Shown: positions 26,345-35,042, numbered from the stretch's first letter. The stretch: DNA of 64,000 bases from Alcaligenaceae bacterium SAGV5 (GCA_009360345.1 SPDP01000005.1:62001-126000), one strand, 5' to 3'. Translations and numbers: made by a program. The notes: generated by a model not told the origin, from the sequence alone.

Positions 26345-27136
26345 ATGCGTCTGTTCATCCACCACGAGACCACGTATCGCTACGATGCGCCGGTGCACTA
26401 TTCCATCCAGCAACTGCGGCTGGTGCCGGGATCCGGCCCGGCGCAGGTCGTCGTCCATTGGGACCTGAACGCACCCGGCAAGCTCGACGCGGCCACGGAT
26501 GCCTACGGCAATGCGGTCCAGATGCTGGTCATGACGCGGCCCTTGTCCGAGATGCGATTCGTCGTGCGCGGCGAGGTCGAGACGGCGTCGCTGCGCGACG
26601 GGCGGCTGGAGGAAGGGCCGGGACGCATCCCGCTCGAGCATTTCACCTGCGCGACACGGCTGACCGAGGCCGACGCCGCCGTGCGGGGCCTGGCTCGCGA
26701 GAGCGGGCGGCTGGACCGGCCGGCGGCCCTGCTCGAACTGGCGCGGCATATCCAGGAACGCGTCGCCTACCGGTCCGGCATCACCCAGGTGACCAGCACC
26801 GCGGCCGAGGCGCTGGCGCTCGGCCAGGGGGTCTGCCAGGACCATGCCCACCTGTTCATCGCCTGCTGCCGTGCCCAGGGCATACCTGCCCGCTATGTCA
26901 GCGGCTACATCGATCCTGGCGACGTTCCCCATGCCGCCAGCCATGCCTGGGTCGACGCCTGGCTGGACGAGGGCTGGGTGTCCGTGGATGTGACCCATGC
27001 CCGCTACGCCTCCGGTCCTTATTGCCGTATCGCGGTCGGCGCCGACTACGATCGCGCCGCGCCGGTGCGCGGCATGCGCGTGGGAGGCGGCGCCGAGGCG
27101 ATGACCGTCGACGTGAGGGTGGGGGCGGGGCAATAG
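26345..27136 (+). CDS. transglutaminase-family cysteine protease-like protein (Anbu cluster)
   Basis: A 263-residue protein with an N-terminal beta domain (LFIHHETTYRYDAPVHYSIQ) and a transglutaminase-core domain. The catalytic triad is visible: Cys in GQGVCQDHAHLFIACCR, His in ASHAWVDAWL and Asp in SVDVTHARY. No signal peptide is seen. In this conserved cluster it may act as a peptidase or amidase on a product of the ATP-grasp enzyme. It starts 12 bases after the alpha-E stop, in the same operon. Confidence 0.87.
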   Translation: MRLFIHHETTYRYDAPVHYSIQQLRLVPGSGPAQVVVHWDLNAPGKLDAATDAYGNAVQMLVMTRPLSEMRFVVRGEVETASLRDGRLEEGPGRIPLEHFTCATRLTEADAAVRGLARESGRLDRPAALLELARHIQERVAYRSGITQVTSTAAEALALGQGVCQDHAHLFIACCRAQGIPARYVSGYIDPGDVPHAASHAWVDAWLDEGWVSVDVTHARYASGPYCRIAVGADYDRAAPVRGMRVGGGAEAMTVDVRVGAGQ

Positions 27137-27223
27137 CCGCGTCCGGCGACCGCCTGCCCATCCATGCGCCGGCTGGCCGCCGGCGCTAGAATCGCTGGAT
27201 ATTCCGACCAACGTGATGCCGGT

Positions 27224-28093
27224 ATGACCTATTGTGTGGCGACGCGCGTGGACCAGGGGCTGGTGTTCCTGGCGGACACGCGCACCAACGCGGGCGTGGA
27301 CCACGTCAGCACCTTCCGCAAGATGACCGTGTTCGAGCAGCCCGGCGAACGCGTCATGGTGCTGCTGACCGCCGGCAACCTGGCACTGACCCAGTCGGTG
27401 GTGCAGCTTTTGTCCGAGCCGTCCGACCCGGAGCTGCCCACGCCGTGGAACGTGCCCAACATGTTCGAGGCGGCCTGCCTGGTGGGGCGGGCGGTGCGCG
27501 ACGTCCACCGCATGCACGGCAGCGCGCTGAGCGATTTCAACATCGAGTTCAATTGCAGCTTCGTGCTGGGCGGCCAGATCGCGGGGCAGCCCATGCGGCT
27601 GTTCCAGATCTACGCGGCCGGCAATTTCATCGAGGCCTCGACCATGAGCCCGTATTTCCAGATCGGCGAGGCCAAGTACGGCAAGCCCATCCTGGACCGG
27701 GTGCTGACGCCGTCGATGCCGCTGGACGAGGCGGCCAAGTGCGCGCTGATCTCGATGGACTCCACGCTGCGGTCCAATGTGTCGGTCGGCCTGCCGCTGG
27801 ACCTGCTGGTCTACGAGAAGGACAGCCTGCGCGTGACCAAGTTCGCGCTGATCGACCACGACAACGACTACTTCAGGATGATCCATTCGTCGTGGGGCGA
27901 ACGGCTGCGGCAGGTGTTCGCCGAGATCCCCGATCCACAGTGGGCGCCGGTGTCGGCGCTGCCCGAGGGCAAATCGCCGTTGCGTTCCGAGCCGCCGCTG
28001 GCGACGGGGCTGGGGCTCCACAAGCCGGTGAACGAGCCCGCCCTGGCACAGACCCTGGCGCAGGCGCAGGACGGGCAGGCCGAGCCGGATTAG
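27224..28093 (+). CDS. Anbu proteasome-type peptidase
   Basis: A 289-residue member of the proteasome/HslV superfamily (COG3484). The start at 27224 gives MTYCVATRVDQGLVFLADTR, which leaves the catalytic Thr at the N-terminus once Met is removed, and keeps the Asp-Thr-Arg of the active site. It is somewhat longer than typical Anbu proteins because of a polar, Pro/Ala-rich C-terminal extension of roughly 40 residues (from about PEGKSPLRSEPP onwards). Anbu forms large ring or helical assemblies of unsettled function. It closes the cluster of ATP-grasp, alpha-E and transglutaminase genes, with about 87 bases before it. Confidence 0.85.
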   Translation: MTYCVATRVDQGLVFLADTRTNAGVDHVSTFRKMTVFEQPGERVMVLLTAGNLALTQSVVQLLSEPSDPELPTPWNVPNMFEAACLVGRAVRDVHRMHGSALSDFNIEFNCSFVLGGQIAGQPMRLFQIYAAGNFIEASTMSPYFQIGEAKYGKPILDRVLTPSMPLDEAAKCALISMDSTLRSNVSVGLPLDLLVYEKDSLRVTKFALIDHDNDYFRMIHSSWGERLRQVFAEIPDPQWAPVSALPEGKSPLRSEPPLATGLGLHKPVNEPALAQTLAQAQDGQAEPD

Positions 28094-28102
28094 CGGGGAG
28101 CC

Positions 28103-29851
28103 CTAGGCGATGGGCGTCAGCGCGTTCTCCAGCGCCTGGGCGGTAAGCGGCCGCGAGAACCAGAACCCCTGGGCTTCGTCGCAACCCAGCTCGCCCAGCT
28201 GCCGGGCATGGGCGGCGGTTTCCACGCCCTCGGCGGTGACCTTGATGCCCAGCGCATGGGCCATGCCGATGATGGCGCTGATGATGGCATCGCCGTTCTT
28301 GACGGACGAAATCGCCCGCACCAGCGAACGGTCGATCTTGATGCGATTGACCGGGAAACGCGCCAGGTAGGCGAAGCTGGAATAGCCGGTGCCGAAATCG
28401 TCGATCGCGATGGCGACGCCCAGCTTGCGCAGGCTCTGCAGCGTGTCCGACACCTGGCGGGTGTTGTCCAGCAGCAGCCCTTCGGTGATCTCCAGTTCGA
28501 GACAGTCCGGCGGCAGGCGCCAGCGTTCGAGGGCGGAGGCGACCACGCCGTACAGCTTGCGGTCGCGCAGCTGGGTGGGAGAAATATTGATCGCCATGCA
28601 CGGGGACTGGCCGAACTTGGCATGCAGGCGCACGGCCTGCTGGCAAGCGGTATCGATGACCCATGCCCCGAGTTCGTCCATCAGGCCCAGGTCCTCCGCC
28701 ATGGGGACGAACTCGGAGGGGCCCACGGCGCCAAGCCGCGGATGCTGCCAGCGAAGCAGGGTTTCGGCGCGGGTGATGTGGCCGGTGCGCAGGTCGACCT
28801 GCGGCTGGTAGGCCAGCGAGAACTGGCGCGTTTCCACCGCCTCGCGCAGCAGGGTTTCGAGATGGTTGCGGCGCGCCGACTGTGTCTGCATGCCGAAGTC
28901 GAAATGGCGGGCGGTGCCGCCGCCGCTGCGGCTGGCCGCGTGCAGGGCCAGCAGGGCGCGCTGCAGCAGGGCGCGGGTGTCGTTGCCGGCGGTAGGATAG
29001 GAGCTGACGCCGATGCTGGCGCTGACGTGCAGGGTCGCCGAGGCGAACGGGATGGGGCGGGAAACTTCGGCCAGCAGCGCGGCTTCGCGTTCGGCCGACA
29101 GCGTGTTGCGGCCGGTGGAGATCATGCCGAACAGCGATCCGCGCATGAGTCCGAGCACATGTTCGTCGCCGCACAAGCGCTTCAGGCGTGCCGCCACCTG
29201 CTTGATGGCGGTATCGGCGGCCGCATGGCCGAGGGTGTCGCGCAGCTTGCGCAGGTTGTCCAGCTCCAGCAGCACCAGCAGGACCGGATCCCTGCCGGAT
29301 TTCGCGCGTTCCAGCGCCAGCCCCAGGCGTTCTTCCAGCAACTCCTGGTTGGGCAGGCCGGTCAGGGGATCGTGGTGCAGCAGGTGCCAGAGCTGCAGGC
29401 CGTTGCGGGGGCGGCGAGAGTTGTCGAAGACCGTGCCCACGTAGCCGGCGGCCTGGCCGTCGGCCAGTGTGAGCCGGGTCAGGGCCAGCGTGACGGTCAC
29501 GCGGGCGCCGTTGCGGCGCATATAGGTCCAGTCGGCTTCAGTGCCCTGGCTGGCGATCATTTCGGAGCCCGGAGACAGGCCGATGATGTCGCGCACCGGA
29601 GGCGAAGCGAGTTCGCCCTGGCGCAGCGCCAGTTCCGAGGGATCATGGAGGGCGTCGAAACGCAGCTTGCCGATCAACTGGCCGGCGGAATAGCCGGTGA
29701 TGCGCTCGTAGGCGGGATTCACCATGGTGAAGACGCCATGCGCATCGCACATGAATATGCCGCAAGGTGCCGACTGCATGGCCAGTTGATAGGCGGTGGC
29801 GGTCCATTGCTGAGCGGACCACGCCGTCGTGGCGCCCGCTTCGTTGTGCAC
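28103..29851 (-). CDS. PAS-GGDEF(degenerate)-EAL signalling protein
   Basis: The GTG start at 29851 has GAGG eight bases upstream and gives 582 residues. A PAS domain lies at about 20-135 (FTMVNPAYERITGYSAGQLIG), a GGDEF domain at about 160-310 and an EAL domain at about 325-575. The GGDEF active site reads RGSLFG where active cyclases have GGDEF, so cyclic-di-GMP synthesis is unlikely. The EAL side keeps its key residues in ETLLRW, INISPTQL, LEITEG, IDDFGTGYSS, IKIDRSLV and EGVET, although Ala of EAL is Thr. It is therefore probably a PAS-controlled phosphodiesterase for cyclic di-GMP. No membrane segment is evident. Confidence 0.85.
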   Translation of the reverse strand: MHNEAGATTAWSAQQWTATAYQLAMQSAPCGIFMCDAHGVFTMVNPAYERITGYSAGQLIGKLRFDALHDPSELALRQGELASPPVRDIIGLSPGSEMIASQGTEADWTYMRRNGARVTVTLALTRLTLADGQAAGYVGTVFDNSRRPRNGLQLWHLLHHDPLTGLPNQELLEERLGLALERAKSGRDPVLLVLLELDNLRKLRDTLGHAAADTAIKQVAARLKRLCGDEHVLGLMRGSLFGMISTGRNTLSAEREAALLAEVSRPIPFASATLHVSASIGVSSYPTAGNDTRALLQRALLALHAASRSGGGTARHFDFGMQTQSARRNHLETLLREAVETRQFSLAYQPQVDLRTGHITRAETLLRWQHPRLGAVGPSEFVPMAEDLGLMDELGAWVIDTACQQAVRLHAKFGQSPCMAINISPTQLRDRKLYGVVASALERWRLPPDCLELEITEGLLLDNTRQVSDTLQSLRKLGVAIAIDDFGTGYSSFAYLARFPVNRIKIDRSLVRAISSVKNGDAIISAIIGMAHALGIKVTAEGVETAAHARQLGELGCDEAQGFWFSRPLTAQALENALTPIA

Positions 29852-30147
29852 GGTTTCATTCCTCCACGACCAGGGACATACTGCCGCGCCGGCCTTGCCG
29901 GGCGCGATAGCTATTGAATCACAAGCGGCCTGGGCGCGGCAGCCGGTAAGTGCGCGATGACACGGCCTTTCCGGGGTTTCCCTGGGGAGATTTTTGCCGT
30001 GGGCCGATATTTTTTGTAACTTCGTTCCGACGCAGGCCGGATCCGCGCCTGGAAGCGCTTCGGCGCGGGGGCGTTTGCCGCGGATGCGGCGCCTTCCCCG
30101 GAGCGGCGCCCGTACAATCCAGGCGGTGCCACGGGACACGGACGGAC

Positions 30148-31392
30148 ATGACGCGGAACGAAGAAAACGATGCGCCCGTGCCGCTGCGGGTGCTGCGCGC
30201 GGTGGCCGCGGTGGCCGAGGCCGGGGGGGTGACCCATGCCGCCTCGGTGCTGCACCAGTCGGCGTCTTCCGTGACACGCGCCATCCAGGAGGCGGAGGCC
30301 AGGTTCGGCATACGGTTGTTCGACCGCGGCGCGCGCGGCATGGCGGCCACCGCGGCCGGCGAAGTCCTGGCGCTGCGGGTGGCGCGCGCGACGGCCCTGC
30401 TGCGCGCGGCCGCCGACGGGCTGAGGCTGCGTGGCGCCCCGGCATCGGTGATGGCGTTGCCGCGGCTGGTCGGCGACACCTCGCTGGCGGCGCTGGCCCT
30501 GCGCGCCGAACATGCCACCGAAGGCGCGGCGGCCGAGGCGCTGGGCATTTCCCAGTCGGCGCTGCACCAGGCGCTGCGGCGGCTCGAACACCTGGCGAAG
30601 CTCCCGCTGTTCGAGCGGACGCGGGTCGGCACGCGGCTCAACGAGTCGGGCCGCTGGCTCTTGCTGCACGCGCGCCGGGCGGTCGCCGAGATCCGGATTG
30701 GCCACGAGGAGCTGGCGCGCTGGCGCGGCCTGGGAGGACGGCGCGTGTCGATCGGCTCGTTGCCCATGGCCGGCGACGTGCTGGTGCCTCGCGCGGCCGC
30801 GCTCGCGATCGGCGCGGAATCCGACCTGTCGCTGACCATCAAGGGCGGCACCTACGAGGCGCTGACCGAAATGCTGCGCGCCGCGGACATCGACTTCATG
30901 GTCGGTCCGCTGCGCGGTCCCGCGCTCGCCGCCGATTTCGTCGAAGAGGTGTTGTTCGTCGACCGCTTCGTCGCGGTCGTGCGTGCCGGCCACCCGCTGC
31001 TGGCGCGTCGTCGGCGTCCCTCGCTGCGCCAGATGGCGGCCTACCCCTGGGTAGGGCCCTTGCCCGGTACGCCGGCGCAGCGGGTATTCGACCGCCTGTT
31101 CACCCAGGCGGGCATTCCGATGCCCGGTGTTTCCATGCAGGCCCACAGCACGGCCGTGGTGCGGTCGGTGCTGTTGTCCGGCGATCATGTGGCGCTTGTT
31201 TCCCCGCTGCAGGTCCGGGCGGAGGTAGAAGCCGGTCTCCTGGTCCATGCGATGGGTCCGCTGGCCGGCACGGAGCGCGGCATCGGCATCACCCAACGGC
31301 GGGACGCACTGGCGTCGTCGGCCTGCATGGTCGTCATGGGCGCCTTGCGCCGAGCCGCCGCCGAGGCGGTCGGTCTCCTTTCCGATAAGTAA
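30148..31392 (+). CDS. LysR-type regulator with two helix-turn-helix domains
   Basis: A 414-residue protein, about 100 longer than a standard LysR regulator. A first winged HTH lies at about 10-75 (VTHAASVLHQSASSVTRAIQ, then FGIRLFDRGARGM). A second, complete LysR-type HTH lies at about 100-165 (AAEALGISQSALHQALRRLE, then PLFERTRVGTRL). An effector-binding domain of normal size follows. The duplicated DNA-binding unit is directly visible and explains the extra length. The Bug receptor gene at 31712 follows on the same strand and may be a target. Such tandem-HTH LysR proteins are known but uncommon. Confidence 0.82.
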   Translation: MTRNEENDAPVPLRVLRAVAAVAEAGGVTHAASVLHQSASSVTRAIQEAEARFGIRLFDRGARGMAATAAGEVLALRVARATALLRAAADGLRLRGAPASVMALPRLVGDTSLAALALRAEHATEGAAAEALGISQSALHQALRRLEHLAKLPLFERTRVGTRLNESGRWLLLHARRAVAEIRIGHEELARWRGLGGRRVSIGSLPMAGDVLVPRAAALAIGAESDLSLTIKGGTYEALTEMLRAADIDFMVGPLRGPALAADFVEEVLFVDRFVAVVRAGHPLLARRRRPSLRQMAAYPWVGPLPGTPAQRVFDRLFTQAGIPMPGVSMQAHSTAVVRSVLLSGDHVALVSPLQVRAEVEAGLLVHAMGPLAGTERGIGITQRRDALASSACMVVMGALRRAAAEAVGLLSDK

Positions 31393-31546
31393 AGCGCAAC
31401 GCAAGCTCCCCAACACGCAAGGCTCGGCCCGCATCGGCGCGGGTGCAGTTCGTATACTGCCTGACATGGAAGTTCTTCGTCCGTGCGCGGGCCGTGCAAA
31501 CGGTGATCGACCGATGGACACGAAAAGAAGGAAGGGGGAGCACGAG

Positions 31547-31711
31547 ATGTGGAATAGCTTGCGCGCAACGATTTGCGTGGCGATCGCGGGATTGGCGGCG
31601 GGCTGCGCGCTGCCTTCGGGGCAGGTCCGGGCCCGAAGGCAGCCGACGAGTTTCCGGCGGCGCCCCGGCCTCTCGCATTCCCGTATACCACCTACAAGAA
31701 AGAGACGAACC
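31547..31711 (+). other. lipoprotein-like leader reading in frame into Bug receptor no. 2
   Basis: An ATG at 31547 has an excellent ribosome binding site (AAGGAAGGGGGAG) and opens MWNSLRATICVAIAGLAAGC, a textbook lipoprotein signal with lipobox LAAGC. The frame continues without stop into the Bug receptor that has its own start and signal peptide at 31712. Either a small lipoprotein gene lost its stop or was frameshifted, or the receptor has an alternative long form. A TATACT box lies about 85 bases upstream of the ATG. Confidence 0.35.
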
Positions 31712-32719
31712 ATGATGCCATCTGCCTCCATCCTGCCGCGCGCGCGGTTTGCCGCGGCCCTCGCCGCCCTCATGGCCTGCGCGGCCACCGGCGCGGCCCG
31801 CGCGCAGGATACCGCCAGCAACTATCCCAACCGGCCGTTGCGCCTGGTGGTGCCCTTCACGCCGGGTGGTTCCACCGACATCCTGGGCCGTACCATCGGC
31901 CAGCAATTGAACCAGGCCTGGGGCCAGGCCGTGGTGGTCGAGAACGTGCCGGGGGCAGGCGGCAGCATAGGCGCCGACAAGGTCGCCAAGGCTCCCGCCG
32001 ATGGCTACACGCTGTTGATGGGGCACATCGGCACGCTGGCCGTGACGCCTTCGCTGTACGCCAAGCTGCCCTACGACCCGGTGAAGGCCTTCGCCGCCGT
32101 GGCCTGGGTGGCGCGCGTGCCCAATGTGCTGGTGGTGCATCCCTCGGTCCAGGCCAAGACCCTGCAGGAATTGGTCGCCTATGCCAAGGCGCATCCCGAC
32201 GCCATCAACTACGGGTCCGGCGGCAACGGCAGCGCCGCGCACATCGCCACCGAATACCTCAAGCTGCAGAGCGGCGCGAGCATGCAGCACGTGCCCTATA
32301 AAGGCACCGCGCCGGCGGTCAACGACCTCGTCGCCGGGCACATCAAGGTGATGTTCACCGGCGTACCCGCCGTGATCGCGCAGATCAAGGCGGGCCAGTT
32401 GCGGCCGATCGCCGTGTCCTCGCCCCAGCGTATCAAGATGCTGGCCGACGTGCCCACGGTGGCCGAGAGCGGCTATCCGGGCTTCGAGGCCGATCAGTGG
32501 TACGGCGTGGTCGCTCCGGCCGGCACGCCCCGCGAGATCGTGGCCAAACTGAACAAGCAGATCAACCAGTCGCTGTCCTCGCCCGAGATCGAGCAGCGCC
32601 TGGCCAGCGAGGGCGCCGAAGCCACGCCCAACCCGCCCGAGGTCTTTGCCAGGCTGATCACTTCCGAGATCGCCCGCTGGCGGCCGGTCATCGAGAAGGG
32701 CGGCGTCAAGGTGGACTGA
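31712..32719 (+). CDS. Bug/TctC-type receptor (no. 2)
   Basis: A 335-residue periplasmic receptor. From the ATG at 31712 it has a normal Sec signal peptide (AALMACAATGAARAQ) and the mature opening NYPNRPLRLVVPFTPGGSTD, then VVVENVPGAGGSIGAD and HVPYKGTAP. A purine-rich AGAAAGAGACG precedes this start, weaker than the site at 31547. It follows the tandem-HTH LysR gene and is followed by a strong hairpin, so it may be a single-gene unit. The ligand is unknown and no membrane components are nearby. Confidence 0.87.
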   Translation: MMPSASILPRARFAAALAALMACAATGAARAQDTASNYPNRPLRLVVPFTPGGSTDILGRTIGQQLNQAWGQAVVVENVPGAGGSIGADKVAKAPADGYTLLMGHIGTLAVTPSLYAKLPYDPVKAFAAVAWVARVPNVLVVHPSVQAKTLQELVAYAKAHPDAINYGSGGNGSAAHIATEYLKLQSGASMQHVPYKGTAPAVNDLVAGHIKVMFTGVPAVIAQIKAGQLRPIAVSSPQRIKMLADVPTVAESGYPGFEADQWYGVVAPAGTPREIVAKLNKQINQSLSSPEIEQRLASEGAEATPNPPEVFARLITSEIARWRPVIEKGGVKVD

Positions 32720-32740
32720 CGTTTCTTCCGCGATGAGTGG

Positions 32741-32774
32741 ACAAGGGGTCCGGTGCGGTGGCACCGGACCCCTT
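32741..32774. terminator. 15-bp perfect hairpin after Bug receptor no. 2
   Basis: Perfect inverted repeat: CAAGGGGTCCGGTGC (32741-32755), loop GGTG, GCACCGGACCCCTTG (32760-32774). There is no strong T tract on either side, so termination could be weak or the hairpin may protect the transcript's 3' end. It lies 22 bases after the receptor stop. Confidence 0.65.
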
Positions 32775-32970
32775 GTTGCATTGCCGATACGTCCACGGTC
32801 ATGTCGCTGTCATCCGCGGGCACGGAACCCGGGGGAATCGGCGCATGTCCCCGGGTTGCCGCGGTGGCGGCGGAAAGCGTTACATCTACGAAGGTAAAAC
32901 ATTCGCGAAAATCGGCTGGCAGCGGATGCCTTGGATTAAGCTTTGCCCAACCCCACTTCAATTGGAGGGC

Positions 32971-33264
32971 ATGATGTTCGAGTGGCTTCGCAGGTGGGTA
33001 CTGAGTCACGCCCCGACCCCGGAAAGAGAAGCGGAGAAAGCGCTGAACGAGGCGCGGCTGGCGCTGTACCGCGCCGAGCAACGGGTTCGCGACGCGATCA
33101 TGTACGCCGAGTACTACCGCGAACGGGTCAGTTTCCTGAAGCGGGTCAAGGAAGAAGGCATCGAGAACGTCACCGACGTGCGGGCCATGCGTCCGTATGC
33201 GGGGCAGGCGGGAGGTTCGCAGGCGACGCTGCGGCTGCACCCGAAGGCGGTCACGAACGAGTAG
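32971..33264 (+). CDS. small helical protein of unknown function
   Basis: A 97-residue protein starting at 32971 (or the next codon) behind TTGGAGGG. It is rich in charged helical residues (REAEKALNEARLALYRAEQRV, then YYRERVSFLKRVKEE), suggesting a coiled coil, with a short polar tail. No signal peptide or membrane segment is seen. I do not recognise a family. It ends shortly before the terminator of the oppositely oriented tRNA-Lys gene. Confidence 0.65.
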   Translation: MMFEWLRRWVLSHAPTPEREAEKALNEARLALYRAEQRVRDAIMYAEYYRERVSFLKRVKEEGIENVTDVRAMRPYAGQAGGSQATLRLHPKAVTNE

Positions 33265-33293
33265 CGGGTAGCTGGTGCGTCGGTGGGGCCGAC

Positions 33294-33320
33294 GCAAAAA
33301 AGCCTCCGCTTGGGAGGCTT
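33294..33320 (-). terminator. rho-independent terminator of the tRNA-Lys gene
   Basis: On the minus strand, AAGCCTCC (33320-33313) and GGAGGCTT (33307-33300) form an 8-bp stem around a short loop, followed by a run of T residues. It lies about 25 bases after the tRNA's 3' end, in the expected place. Confidence 0.75.
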
Positions 33321-33344
33321 TCGCTGCAACCATCGGAAGATGGT

Positions 33345-33421
33345 TGGTAGGGTGGGAGGGACTCGAACCCTCGACTCTCTGATTAAAAGTCAGATACTCT
33401 AACCAACTGAGTTACCACCCC
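33345..33421 (-). tRNA. tRNA-Lys(TTT)
   Basis: The minus strand folds as a full cloverleaf of 77 bases with encoded CCA (33347-33345). The acceptor stem is GGGGTGG with CCACCCT, first pair G-U. The D stem is ACTC/GAGT, the anticodon stem is CTGA-type with loop CTTTTAA giving anticodon TTT, and the T stem is GAGGG/CCCTC with loop TTCGAGT. It lies downstream of cpoB in the same orientation, separated from it by a terminator. Confidence 0.95.
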
Positions 33422-33517
33422 ACGTTCTCAAAAATTGCCCGAGAACTCAGGCGCAAGCAACTAGGCTTGCGACCCGAAGCCCAAAATTATGGCAATCTGA
33501 AAGGGCTTTGTCAAATG

Positions 33518-33540
33518 AAAAGGGCCGGTGCACCCGACCC
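33518..33540 (-). terminator. rho-independent terminator after cpoB
   Basis: On the minus strand, GGGTCGG (33540-33534) pairs with CCGGCCC (33528-33522) around a five-base loop, with one T-G pair, followed by TTTT. It lies 25 bases past the cpoB stop and closes the tol-pal transcript. Confidence 0.75.
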
Positions 33541-33564
33541 TTCAAGTCCTGCACGGGGATCACG

Positions 33565-34338
33565 TTACTTCAGCAGTTCCAGGCGGTCCTTCGCGGTTTG
33601 CGCGGCGGGTACGCCGGGATAGTCGCGGACGATGCGTTCGAGCGTGGTGCGCGCGCCGCGCCGATCGTTCAGTTCGACCTGGCTGCCGGCGATGACCAGC
33701 AGCGCGTCGGGCGCGCGGACGTTGCTGGGGAAGTTCTTGACCAGGGTCTGCTGCTGCGCGATGGCCGCCTTGTAATCCTTGAGCGCGTAGTGGCTGCTGC
33801 CGACGTAGAACTGCGCGGCGGGCGCATAGGGGCTTTGCGGATACTGGCGGACGAAGTTCGACAGGGCCGGGATGGCGTCGGCGTAGTTACCGTTGCGGAA
33901 GAGGTCGATGGCGGCGTCATAGGCGCGCTTTTCATCGGCGCCCACGGTGGCTTGCTGGCCGTCTATCGAGGCGGTCTGGGGTTCGAGGCGCTTGAGGCGC
34001 GTGTCGAGGTCCAGGTAGATGTCTTTCTGGGCCTGTTGGGTATCGGCCACCTGCTTGGTCAGGATCTCGACCTGGCCTCGCAGGCGGGCGATTTCCTGCT
34101 GCAACTGCTCGATCTGCGAAGCGAGCTGCAATTGGCTGCGCTGGCTCTGGGCCAGGTCGTCGGCCAGCTTGCGGCCCTGCTGGTCGGACCGCTCGCGCAC
34201 TTCCTTGCGCAGGTCGATGATGGCCTGGCGCGCCTCGTCGTCGGAGAACAGGGCCGCGTGGGCCGAGAAACCCGTCAAGCTGGCGCCGATGCAGGCGGTG
34301 GCGGCCAGCAGGCGGAGGCGGGAAGTGCGGAGCGTCAT
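33565..34338 (-). CDS. cpoB: cell division coordinator CpoB (YbgF)
   Basis: A 257-residue periplasmic protein with signal peptide (TACIGASLTGFSAHA). Residues about 35-120 form a coiled coil rich in Gln and Leu (SQIEQLQQEIARLRGQVEIL), the trimerisation region. The rest is TPR-like (YDAAIDLFRNGNYADAIPAL, then FYVGSSHYALKDYKAAI). CpoB binds TolA and coordinates outer-membrane constriction with septal peptidoglycan synthesis. It is last in the tolA-tolB-pal-cpoB order, 12 bases after pal, as in most proteobacteria. The length is normal. Confidence 0.92.
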   Translation of the reverse strand: MTLRTSRLRLLAATACIGASLTGFSAHAALFSDDEARQAIIDLRKEVRERSDQQGRKLADDLAQSQRSQLQLASQIEQLQQEIARLRGQVEILTKQVADTQQAQKDIYLDLDTRLKRLEPQTASIDGQQATVGADEKRAYDAAIDLFRNGNYADAIPALSNFVRQYPQSPYAPAAQFYVGSSHYALKDYKAAIAQQQTLVKNFPSNVRAPDALLVIAGSQVELNDRRGARTTLERIVRDYPGVPAAQTAKDRLELLK

Positions 34339-34350
34339 GAGGGCGGATCC

Positions 34351-34887
34351 TTAGCGGTAGGCGATGTCGGCGCGGCGGTTCTCGGCGCGCGAGGCTTCAT
34401 CCGTGCCGGTGGACTTGAGCTTTTCCTTGCCGAAGCTGATGGCCTCGACCTGGTCGTCGCGCACGCCCAGCAGCACCATCATGCGGCGCACGGCTTCGGA
34501 GCGGCGCTGGCCCAGGGCCAGGTTGTACTCGCTGCTGCCGACGTCGTCGGTGTTGCCTTCGATCACGACCTTGCGGTTGCGGTTGTTGTTCAGGAAGCGT
34601 GCATGGTTCTCGACGATGGGACGGTACTGGTCCTTGACCACGTAGCTGTCGAAGTCGAAGTACACCGAGCGCTGGGCCAGCACGCCCTTGGGATCGTTCA
34701 GGGGATCGAGGCCCTGCTGGGTGGTGTCGACGCGGGCGACGCCGCTGGTGTTGGCGCTGGTGTTCTGGCCGGACCGGTCTTCGACCGGGACGTTGCTGCT
34801 CTCATCGAGCTTGACGGGGCTGCTGCAAGCCGAGACTACCGCGACAACGCTCGCCACGACGAACATTTTGAATGCACGAGTAGACAT
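34351..34887 (-). CDS. pal: peptidoglycan-associated lipoprotein Pal
   Basis: The start at 34887 (MSTRAFKMF) gives 178 residues with lipobox VVSAC. A linker is followed by an OmpA-like domain (RSVYFDFDSYVVKDQYRPIV, then VVIEGNTDDVGSSEYNLALG and RRADIAYR) that binds diaminopimelate in peptidoglycan. The usual Arg of the G-x-T-D-x-R-G motif is Val here. Pal anchors the outer membrane to the wall and binds TolB. It lies between tolB and cpoB on the same strand. Confidence 0.93.
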   Translation of the reverse strand: MSTRAFKMFVVASVVAVVSACSSPVKLDESSNVPVEDRSGQNTSANTSGVARVDTTQQGLDPLNDPKGVLAQRSVYFDFDSYVVKDQYRPIVENHARFLNNNRNRKVVIEGNTDDVGSSEYNLALGQRRSEAVRRMMVLLGVRDDQVEAISFGKEKLKSTGTDEASRAENRRADIAYR

Positions 34888-35042
34888 GATTTTTCCTTGG
34901 GTTCCGAGGGACGATAATGGGTTGGAAAAGACGATGACCAGACCGAAACGTGATCCTAAAGTGTCACATGGGCCCCATGGCGCGCAAGGTTGCAAGACGT
35001 GACAACGATGCGGCGCCGCGACAGCGGGCCCGTTTCAGATAA

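Noticed and set aside
25133-28021. A 962-codon open frame on the minus strand opposite the Anbu cluster
   Set aside because: It is antisense to four clear genes and has no recognisable fold; GC-rich third positions keep stops rare.
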